7,347 nucleotides of DNA. It comes from Pseudonocardiales bacterium. GTDB taxonomy: Bacteria > Actinomycetota > Actinomycetes > Mycobacteriales > Jatrophihabitantaceae. Positions within the stretch are counted from its first letter, which is position 1, and each line of letters opens with the position of its first letter. The position numbers and the translations under genes are program-made. The stretch lies in the NCBI GenBank assembly GCA_025465405.1, contig JAODNL010000481.1:1-7347 (forward strand). Reading direction: 5' to 3'. The notes under the pieces were generated by a model. That model made no database searches, was not told the origin of the DNA, and saw nothing but the letters and a program-made list of their open reading frames with translations. Of the stretch, positions 1 to 5,599 are shown in pieces.

Positions 1-364
1 GATGCCATTGCTCCAGCGCGATTGCACTGGTCAGCAAGCCGGCCTGCAGATCGTCGATCGCCGGACCCACGTCGCGCAGCGTCAACCACTCGCCGCCGTC
101 GTCGAGCGAGTCACGCTCGGTCGTGACGGCGAAGTACGGTACGTCGCCGGCCACGCCGAGGAACCGGCGCGGCGCGTCCGCGGGCACGTCCGCGGACGCG
201 CGGAACGCGAGTTCAGGGCCGTCAGCGACCGGTGTCGCCGACTTGGGGCTGATGACGAGCACCCGGGCCTGTGTCCACGCCGTCGCCAGCCACTCGTCAT
301 CGGATCGGTGGTGTGCGGCCCGGTCGTACGCCGCGCGAGCCAGCAGCGGCCCGTCGCTAGGCAT
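1..364 (-). CDS. nudC: NAD(+) diphosphatase NudC, N-terminal part (cut by window edge)
   Basis: Reading down from an ATG at 364-362 gives 121 codons open to the left edge. The product starts MPSDGPLLARAAYDRAAHHR and runs through FLGVAGDVPYFAVT and WLTLRDVGPAIDDLQAGLL to LEQWH. This matches the N-terminal domain of actinobacterial NudC, in which the WH position leads into a zinc ribbon and then the Nudix box. Both of those lie beyond base 1, so the catalytic residues cannot be checked. Family members are about 300 aa, so roughly 40% is visible. NudC splits NADH/NAD+ into NMN(H) and AMP in the cytoplasm and can remove NAD caps from RNA (family knowledge). The start overlaps the stop of the upstream M16 gene by 8 nt, with no clear Shine-Dalgarno, which suggests translational coupling. 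A strong hairpin lies within codons 55-65. The identification rests on recalled family sequence only. Confidence 0.88.
   Translation of the reverse strand, partial: MPSDGPLLARAAYDRAAHHRSDDEWLATAWTQARVLVISPKSATPVADGPELAFRASADVPADAPRRFLGVAGDVPYFAVTTERDSLDDGGEWLTLRDVGPAIDDLQAGLLTSAIALEQWH
172..201. repeat. 12-bp perfect inverted repeat (hairpin) inside nudC
   Basis: Bases 172-183 (GGCGTCC-type GC-rich arm ending CCGCGG) and 190-201 are exact reverse complements: 12 paired bases around a 6-base loop at 184-189. In nudC mRNA this would be a very stable stem. It encodes about codons 55-65, an Ala/Asp/Pro-rich stretch (ASADVPADAPRR). No T-tract follows on either strand, so it does not look like an intrinsic terminator. 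It could be chance in GC-rich code or an mRNA structure. Confidence 0.7.
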
Positions 365-1676
365 CGGTCGTGACGGGTCCGAGCACCGCGAGCGGTTCAG
401 TGATCGTCGCCGCGTCGCCGACCACGACCTCGACCAACCGGGCCGGCGCGAAGAACTCCATCGCGGCCGCGCTGACCTCGTCGACAGTGACGGCCCCGAG
501 CCGCTTCGGGTGCTCGGCGATCCAGTCCAGACCGAGATCGAACGCGGCCAGTGCGGCGAGCGTCGACGCGAGCCCGGCCTGGGTCGCGGTAGAGAGCGCC
601 AGGGTGCCGATCGCATACTGGCGTACCGCGTCGACCTCGGCTTCGGTCACCGGCAGGGACGCGATCTTGCCCAGCTCGTAACGAGTTTCCAGCAGCGCCG
701 GCGCCGTGACCTCGGTGGCGACCTCCACATCCAGCAGCAATGTCGAGCCGAGCACGGCGTGCTCGATCCGGCTGTGCGGGCCGTAGGTGTAACCCTTGTC
801 CTCGCGGAGGTTCTCCGTCCAGCGCGACGAGAAATAGCCGCCGAAGATCAGGTTCGCCAGCTGCAACGCGGGATACCGTTCATGATCGCGTCCGAGCGCG
901 CTGCCGCCGAGCCGGATCGAGGACTGCACCGATCCCGGGCGGTCGACCACCAGCAGCGGCGCCGGCACCGGCTCGGGCAGCCCCGGGACACGCGCACGGG
1001 CGGCCGCACCCGCCCATCCCGACAGCGCCGACTCCATCCGATCGAGCACTCGCGCGGGTGACACGTCGCCGACCACCACCAGTACCGCGCCCTCAGGACG
1101 GACCCGATCGGCGTGCAGCTTGCGCAGCTGCGCCGGCGTGGTAGCCGCGACATCGCGCGCCTGCGGGAGATCGTGGGCATAGGGGTGCTCACCCCACATC
1201 CGATGGGCGAGCGCCTCACCGGCGATGACCCCGGCACGAGAGCGCGCGATCGTGAGCTTCTCGACGAGCCGCTCGCGCTCGGTCGCGACCTCGGCCGACG
1301 GGTAGGTCGGCTCGGTCAACACCGTGGCAATCAGGTCGAACAGCTGCGGCAGGCTCGTCGCGAGCGCGTTGCCGCCGATCATCAACCGGTCCGCATCGAC
1401 GCCGACGGACAGGTCGCCGCCGAGCCCCTGCACCGCGGCGGCCAGGTCCGAGCGGTCGAACTGCCCGGCACCGGTCAGCATCGCGTCCGACAGCACGGCC
1501 GCCCGGGCCGGATCTGCCGGTCGCGCCGACTGGAACGGCACCCGCAGCCGGACCTCGACGAGCGGGACGCCGGGCTTGCGCACGACGATCACCCGCAGGC
1601 CCGTGCCGAGCACGCGCTCGTCGACGCTGAGCCGCTTCGCCTTGCGCGGTGCGGTAAGTGCCGGGACGACGCTCAT
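357..1676 (-). CDS. M16 family peptidase homologue, non-catalytic partner subunit
   Basis: This 439-aa protein has the two-lobed M16 (pitrilysin/insulinase) fold signature but no zinc-binding HXXEH. Where the motif should be, around residues 58-70, it reads AAVLSDAMLTGAG. The C-terminal lobe keeps ENLREDKGYTYG (residues 288-299). R291 and a tyrosine (Y296 or Y298) fit the R/Y pair that non-catalytic M16B partners supply to the active subunit. The likely role is therefore substrate holding in a heterodimer with the M16 protein encoded directly upstream. There is no signal peptide or membrane segment, so it is probably cytoplasmic. The ATG at 1676-1674 overlaps the upstream stop in ATGA. GGGAG sits 7 nt before it, which supports this start. 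The stop overlaps the nudC start by 8 nt. Family assignment is firm; the partner role is inferred from the motif pattern and gene pairing. Confidence 0.9.
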   Translation of the reverse strand: MSVVPALTAPRKAKRLSVDERVLGTGLRVIVVRKPGVPLVEVRLRVPFQSARPADPARAAVLSDAMLTGAGQFDRSDLAAAVQGLGGDLSVGVDADRLMIGGNALATSLPQLFDLIATVLTEPTYPSAEVATERERLVEKLTIARSRAGVIAGEALAHRMWGEHPYAHDLPQARDVAATTPAQLRKLHADRVRPEGAVLVVVGDVSPARVLDRMESALSGWAGAAARARVPGLPEPVPAPLLVVDRPGSVQSSIRLGGSALGRDHERYPALQLANLIFGGYFSSRWTENLREDKGYTYGPHSRIEHAVLGSTLLLDVEVATEVTAPALLETRYELGKIASLPVTEAEVDAVRQYAIGTLALSTATQAGLASTLAALAAFDLGLDWIAEHPKRLGAVTVDEVSAAAMEFFAPARLVEVVVGDAATITEPLAVLGPVTTDA

Positions 1677-2980
1677 CGGCCGGCTCCCGCAACGAGCTCG
1701 ACGACGGCTCGTCGATCGGGTCGTATCGCCGACGCGGCCCGGCGCACCGCGGCCTCGTCGACGGCCGCCAGCCGCCCCGGCAGTTCGGCGATCAACTCGG
1801 CGCGCCCGTAGATCAGCTCGAACTTGGCCAGGTTCAGCGTTCGTGACAGGACCGCGTCCAGCTCGCGCAGCAGCACGCTGACCAGGCGGGTTCGAACCCG
1901 ATCCAGCTCGCCGGCCGCGAGACCCTCGTCGGCGACGCGAGCCAGCTCCTCGTCGATCGCGCGCAAGATCTTGTCGAGCGAGCCGGCGTCCGGGTAGTGG
2001 GCCGTGATCGTCAACGCCGTCGGGTCGCGCTCGTCGAACGGATCACCGAACTCGCCGATGTAGGCGCCGATATCGGTGACGAGATGGTCGCGCTGCACCA
2101 GACGCTGCTGCAGCCGCGACGCGTCGCCATCCGTGAGCACCTCGGTGAGCAGCACGTTGGCGAGATGCTCGTCCAGGCTGCCGACCGGGTCGGGCACCCG
2201 GTAGCCGAGCGCGACCGCCGGGATCGGCGCGTGCTGGTCCTCGTGCGCCGCGCGACGTTCGGCCGTCAGCGGCGGCTCGGCAAAGCTCGGCCGCTTCGGC
2301 GCGCGACGCTTCCTGATCGGACCGAAATGCTTCTCGACGAGTGCGAGTGTCTCGTCCACGTCCAAGTCGCCGCCGACGGCGAGCACCGCGTTGGCCGGTG
2401 CGTAGTAGCGCGCGAAGAAGTCGCGCGCGTCATCCACTGTCGCGCTCTCGAGGTCCTCGAACCCGCCGTAGCCGTTGTGGGAGTTGGCGAACGTGTCGAA
2501 CAGAACGCCGGGCAGCACTAGCCACGGGAAGCCGCCGTAGGGCCGGTTCATCACGTTGACGCGGATCTCCTCCTTGACGACCGCGAGCTGGTTCGCGAGG
2601 TTCTCCTGCGTGATGCGCGGCGACAGCATCCGGTCCGCTTCGAGGAACAGGCCGCGCTCGAGGGCGTTGGACGGCATCGCCTCGAAGTAGTTCGTGTAAT
2701 CGAAGTGCGTGCTTCCGTTGAACGTGCCACCTGAGGACTGCACGTAGCGGAAGTGCTCGAGCTTCTCCAGATTCGCCGAGCCTTGGAACATCAGATGTTC
2801 GAAGAGGTGCGCGAAGCCGGTCCGTCCCTCGGGTTCCGAACGGATGCCGACGTCGTAGAGCACCGCCACCCCGATCACCGGCGCAGAGCGATCCGGCGAG
2901 ACCACGACGCGCAGGCCGTTGTCGAGGGTGTGATGGATGATGTCGAAGGTCGGGGCAGGCAACTTCGGCGAACGCGGCAC
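1673..2980 (-). CDS. M16 family zinc metallopeptidase, catalytic subunit
   Basis: This 435-aa protein carries the full M16B active site. The inverted zinc motif HLFEH is at residues 58-62 (H58, H62 as zinc ligands, E61 as general base). The third ligand is probably E138 in VVKEEIRVN, 75 residues on, which is the normal spacing. The following NRPYGG is also typical. Other marks are GGTFNGSTHFDYTNYFE (84-100) and a second lobe from about residue 240. No signal peptide is seen, so it probably cuts peptides in the cytoplasm, likely as a heterodimer with the downstream homologue that lacks the zinc site. The start is a GTG at 2980-2978, 10 bp after the dipeptidase stop. The only Shine-Dalgarno-like bases are AGG, 9 nt upstream and overlapping that stop, so initiation may depend on coupling. 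An in-frame CTG 9 nt further upstream cannot be excluded as start. Natural substrates of actinobacterial members are not known to me. Confidence 0.93.
   Translation of the reverse strand: MPRSPKLPAPTFDIIHHTLDNGLRVVVSPDRSAPVIGVAVLYDVGIRSEPEGRTGFAHLFEHLMFQGSANLEKLEHFRYVQSSGGTFNGSTHFDYTNYFEAMPSNALERGLFLEADRMLSPRITQENLANQLAVVKEEIRVNVMNRPYGGFPWLVLPGVLFDTFANSHNGYGGFEDLESATVDDARDFFARYYAPANAVLAVGGDLDVDETLALVEKHFGPIRKRRAPKRPSFAEPPLTAERRAAHEDQHAPIPAVALGYRVPDPVGSLDEHLANVLLTEVLTDGDASRLQQRLVQRDHLVTDIGAYIGEFGDPFDERDPTALTITAHYPDAGSLDKILRAIDEELARVADEGLAAGELDRVRTRLVSVLLRELDAVLSRTLNLAKFELIYGRAELIAELPGRLAAVDEAAVRRAASAIRPDRRAVVELVAGAGR
1684..1688 (-). promoter_or_regulatory. Shine-Dalgarno of the second M16 gene
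   Basis: On the minus strand GGGAG ends 7 nt before the ATG at 1676. It lies inside the last codons of the upstream M16 gene and decides the start of the downstream one. It is the clearest ribosome binding site in the operon. Confidence 0.6.
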
Positions 2981-2990
2981 GCCGACCAGC

Positions 2991-4400
2991 CTATGCTGCG
3001 CCGGCCGCGAGCCCGCGGCGTCCGAGGCGCGCGAACCCTGACCAGAGCAGCGCGGCCGCTTCGGCGCCGCGGTAGAGCATCGACAGATTGACCTTCTCGT
3101 TCGGCGCGTGGATCTGGTCGTCGGGCAGTCCGACGCCGAGGAACACGAGCGGCGCGCCGATCAACTGCTGGATCGCCGCCTCGGGGCCGCTGCCGCCTTC
3201 GCGGGTCGGGAGCACGGGCCGGTCGTCGAAAGCCTCGCTGATCGCCTCGGTGAGCACCGTGTACGCCGGCGTTCCGAGCGGCACCAAGCAGGGCGCGACG
3301 CCTTCGCCTTCCCACTCGATCGTGGGGGTGATGCCGTCGGGTGTGTGGTCCATGACGAACTGCTCGACCGCCTTGGTGATCTTGTGCGGATCCTGGTTCG
3401 CGACCAGCCGGAAGGAGAGCTTCACGAACGCGTCGCTCGGCACGATCGTCTTGCCCCCGGCGCCCTGATAGCCGCCGCCGATGCCGTTCACCTCCGCGGT
3501 CGGGCGCGCACCGAGCCGCTCCAGCGTGGTGAAGCCCTTCTCCCCCGCCAGCGCCCGCGACTTAGCTACCTCGAGGAATTCGGCGTCGTCGACAGGGACC
3601 TTCGCGAACAGCTCCCGCTCGTCGGGCGTCAGCTCCAGCACGTCGTCGTAGAAGCCGCTGACCTGGACGCGGCCGTCCTCGTCATGCAGTGCCGCGGTCA
3701 GCCGCGCGATGGCGGTGGCCGGATTGGGTACCGCACCGCCGAAGACTCCGGAGTGCAGGTCGAGGTCCGGGCCGTGGAATGCCACCGTGCACACGACCAG
3801 CCCGCGCATCCCAGTGACCGTGCTCGGCTTGTCGGGAGCGAGCATGCCGGTGTCGGTTACGACGACGACGTCGCAGTCGAGCCGGTCGCGTTGCTGCGCC
3901 AGCAATGCTTCGAAGTTCGGAGAACCCGATTCCTCCTCGCCCTCGATGAGGAACTTCAACGTCACCGCGGGTGTGGACCGTCCGGTCGCGGCTAGATGCG
4001 CCCGCAGGCCGAGCAAGTGGAACAACAGCTGGCCCTTGTCGTCGGACGCACCGCGCGCCCGCAGGATGTCACCATCCGCGGTCGGCTCGAACGGGTCGGT
4101 GTGCCAGAGCTCCAGCGGGTCGACGGGCTGCACGTCGTGGTGGCCGTAGACCAGGATCGTCGGCGCATCGGCTTCGCCGCTGGGCCACTCGGCGTAGACC
4201 GCCGGCAGCCCCGCGGTCGGCCAGATCTCGACGGTCGGGAAGCCGGCGCGCGTCGCCGCCGAAGCGAACCACTCGGCGCTGCGGTGGACGTCATCGTGGT
4301 GCTCAGGCTGGGCGCTGATCCCGGGAATGCGCAGCCACTGATCCAGATCCGCGAGCAGTTCCTGACGGTGGGTGGTGACGAATTCACGTTCGGTGCTCAT
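2991..4400 (-). CDS. M20 family dipeptidase / metallopeptidase
   Basis: This 469-aa, two-zinc, co-catalytic peptidase resembles carnosine dipeptidase/CN2-type M20 enzymes. The metal and catalytic set is complete. H87 and D89 are in YGHHDVQP, with bridging D120 in GASDDKG. Base E156 and ligand E157 are in EGEEESGS, then D183 in VTDTG and H431 in QIHAPNEK. The lid-domain histidine H216 in DLHSGVFGG, shared with CN2-type enzymes, is present. The dimerisation/lid insert spans about residues 200-320. It should split dipeptides or other short peptides in the cytoplasm; the true substrate cannot be read from sequence. The start chosen is the ATG at 4400-4398. The frame stays open to 4733, but that extension would lie wholly antisense to the oxidase and looks non-protein-like (Arg-rich). 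No Shine-Dalgarno precedes the start, and a -10-like box sits exactly where a leaderless transcript would need it. It is first in the four-gene minus-strand operon. Confidence 0.93.
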   Translation of the reverse strand: MSTEREFVTTHRQELLADLDQWLRIPGISAQPEHHDDVHRSAEWFASAATRAGFPTVEIWPTAGLPAVYAEWPSGEADAPTILVYGHHDVQPVDPLELWHTDPFEPTADGDILRARGASDDKGQLLFHLLGLRAHLAATGRSTPAVTLKFLIEGEEESGSPNFEALLAQQRDRLDCDVVVVTDTGMLAPDKPSTVTGMRGLVVCTVAFHGPDLDLHSGVFGGAVPNPATAIARLTAALHDEDGRVQVSGFYDDVLELTPDERELFAKVPVDDAEFLEVAKSRALAGEKGFTTLERLGARPTAEVNGIGGGYQGAGGKTIVPSDAFVKLSFRLVANQDPHKITKAVEQFVMDHTPDGITPTIEWEGEGVAPCLVPLGTPAYTVLTEAISEAFDDRPVLPTREGGSGPEAAIQQLIGAPLVFLGVGLPDDQIHAPNEKVNLSMLYRGAEAAALLWSGFARLGRRGLAAGAA

Positions 4401-4407
4401 GCCCGCG

Positions 4408-4413
4408 ACGATA
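4408..4413 (-). promoter_or_regulatory. Putative -10 box (TATCGT) for leaderless M20 operon transcript
   Basis: Read on the minus strand, TATCGT fits the actinobacterial TANNNT -10 pattern. Seven bases separate it from the A of the M20 ATG at 4400, the spacing expected if transcription begins at that A. No Shine-Dalgarno exists upstream of the start, in keeping with leaderless translation. No convincing -35 box is seen. It shares its TA step (4412-4413) with the opposing box. Confidence 0.45.
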
Positions 4414-4417
4414 GCCT
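4412..4417 (+). promoter_or_regulatory. Putative -10 box (TAGCCT) for leaderless oxidase transcript
   Basis: TAGCCT fits TANNNT. Six bases separate it from the A of the oxidase ATG at 4424, so the A would be +1. There is no Shine-Dalgarno and no room for a leader. The base run TTCGGT at 4389-4394, 17 nt upstream, is at best a weak -35. The site overlaps the opposing -10 box. Confidence 0.45.
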
Positions 4418-4423
4418 GCGGGC

Positions 4424-5557
4424 ATGATCCAGCGCGTTGACATGGTGGTGGTCGGCGCCGGCCTGATGGGCGCGGCGACGGCCTGGTCGGCTGCGCGCCG
4501 CGGCCTGTCCGTGGTCGTGCTCGAGCAGTTCGACGCCGGTCACCCGAACGGCAGTTCGCACGGAAGCGCGCGCATCGTCCGCCGCGCCTACCGGGACGCG
4601 CTCTACACGCGCCTGTCCGGTCGGGCGTTCGAGCTGTGGAACGAGCTCGAACGCGAAGCCGATCGACCGCTGCTGCGCATGCTCGGCGGGATCGACTTCG
4701 GCCCGAACCGTGACGTCGCGTCGGTCGCGGCACATCTGGCCGCGGAAGGCGCGCCGCACGAGGTGCTCGACGCCGCCGAGGCCGCGCGGCGTTGGCCGGG
4801 CCTGCGATTCTCGGGCGATGTCGTCTACCACCCGCAGGCCGGGAGTCTCGACGCGGCCGCCGCGATCACCGCGTTCCTCGACGGGGCTCAGGCCCACGGC
4901 GGGCAGGTCCGGTACTTGTCAGCGGTGAGCGCGCTGCGTCCGGGGGCGGACGAGGCGCAGGTCGAGCTGTCCGACGGAACGCGGCTGCGGGCTCGGCAGG
5001 TCGTCGTCGCGGCGGGCGCGTGGGTGGGGCCACTGCTGGACGGCTTGGTCACACTCCCTGCGCTGCGCGTGACCCAGCAACAGATCTTCCACTTCCCGCG
5101 GCTGGACACGTCGGCGCAACCATGGCCCAGCGTCATCCACGAGGACGAGCTGCGGATCTACCACCTGGCCGGCGGACGCGACGGCGGACCCGGTGACGAC
5201 CGCAAGATCGGCGACCACGATGCCGGCCGTCCCACGACCGCCGCCACCCGCGATGGCGCCGTGGATCCCGCGGCGCGCGAACGCATCGTCGAGTACGTCA
5301 AGCGGTGGCTGCCGGGCGTGGACCCGACTCCGCGTGGAGAGGCGACCTGCCTGTACACCTCCACCCCCACCGAGGACTTCGTGCTCGATCGGGTCGGCCC
5401 GCTGGTGATCTGCTCGCCGTGCTCCGGGCACGGCGCCAAGTTCGCGCCACTGATCGGCGAGCTGGTGACCGGGCTGACAACCGGGACGGTGCAGGTGCCC
5501 GATCGATTCCAGTTGGCCGCACACGCCGTGGCCACACCAGGCGCCGCTTCACTCTGA
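4424..5557 (+). CDS. FAD-dependent amine oxidase, monomeric sarcosine oxidase / N-methyltryptophan oxidase family
   Basis: This 377-aa DAO-superfamily flavoprotein is close to the usual length of about 370-390 aa. The N-terminal dinucleotide motif GAGLMG is at residues 11-16. It is followed by VVLEQF and the family stretch GSSHGSARIVRRAY (43-56), whose H46 and R50 correspond to MSOX His45 and Arg49. KIGDH supplies K261 and H265, matching the oxygen-activating Lys265 and His269. C309 in TCLYT matches the cysteine that binds FAD covalently (Cys315). K339 in SGHGAKFAP matches Lys348. It should oxidise an N-methyl or secondary amino acid with O2, giving the amine, an aldehyde and H2O2. Whether the substrate is sarcosine, N-methyltryptophan, pipecolate or another amine cannot be told, so no symbol is given. 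It is divergent from the M20 gene by 23 bp and convergent with the helicase. No formaldehyde or glycine pathway genes lie beside it. The start is the ATG at 4424, probably leaderless. Confidence 0.92.
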   Translation: MIQRVDMVVVGAGLMGAATAWSAARRGLSVVVLEQFDAGHPNGSSHGSARIVRRAYRDALYTRLSGRAFELWNELEREADRPLLRMLGGIDFGPNRDVASVAAHLAAEGAPHEVLDAAEAARRWPGLRFSGDVVYHPQAGSLDAAAAITAFLDGAQAHGGQVRYLSAVSALRPGADEAQVELSDGTRLRARQVVVAAGAWVGPLLDGLVTLPALRVTQQQIFHFPRLDTSAQPWPSVIHEDELRIYHLAGGRDGGPGDDRKIGDHDAGRPTTAATRDGAVDPAARERIVEYVKRWLPGVDPTPRGEATCLYTSTPTEDFVLDRVGPLVICSPCSGHGAKFAPLIGELVTGLTTGTVQVPDRFQLAAHAVATPGAASL

Positions 5558-5599
5558 GCCCCGCATCACTCTGAGCCCGCATCACTCTGAGCCCGCATC
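5551..5599. repeat. Three tandem copies of a 16-17 bp unit at a convergent gene junction
   Basis: The unit ACTCTGAGCCCGCATC occurs at 5568-5583 and 5584-5599. A first copy at 5551-5567 differs only by one extra C. The first copy encodes the end of the oxidase, including its TGA. The third encodes the last residues (DAGSE) of the helicase on the other strand. The middle copy fills most of the 24-bp gap. It looks like a slippage-type microrepeat rather than a terminator: the unit has only a trivial 7-bp internal symmetry (CTCTGAG) and no T-tract. Confidence 0.95.

Larger units (their letters stand above)
4397..4427. repeat. 10-bp inverted repeat spanning both divergent start codons
   Basis: TCATGCCCGC at 4397-4406 is the exact reverse complement of GCGGGCATGA at 4418-4427, with an 11-base spacer (4407-4417). 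The symmetric arms contain the ATG of the M20 gene on one strand and the ATG of the oxidase on the other. Part of the match (CAT/ATG) follows from symmetric start codons, but seven further bases per arm match too. It could be an operator for a dimeric regulator, a transcript-end hairpin or coincidence. Confidence 0.75.

Noticed and set aside
123..1061. 312-codon plus-strand open frame opposite nudC and the M16 homologue
   Set aside because: It crosses two well-supported minus-strand genes and shows no recognisable protein features.
1113..1811. 232-codon plus-strand open frame opposite the M16 pair
   Set aside because: It is a shadow of the M16 genes with no motifs of its own.
3108..3995. 295-codon plus-strand open frame opposite the M20 gene
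   Set aside because: It mirrors the codon pattern of the M20 gene, which has a complete active site.
4437..4442. TTGACA, a perfect -35-like hexamer
   Set aside because: It lies inside the oxidase codons downstream of its start, and no TANNNT box at a suitable distance serves a gene, so it is probably chance.
4401..4733. 111-codon upstream extension of the M20 gene
   Set aside because: It would overlap the oxidase on the other strand, is Arg-rich and unlike any M20 N-terminus. The ATG at 4400 gives the family's normal length and start.
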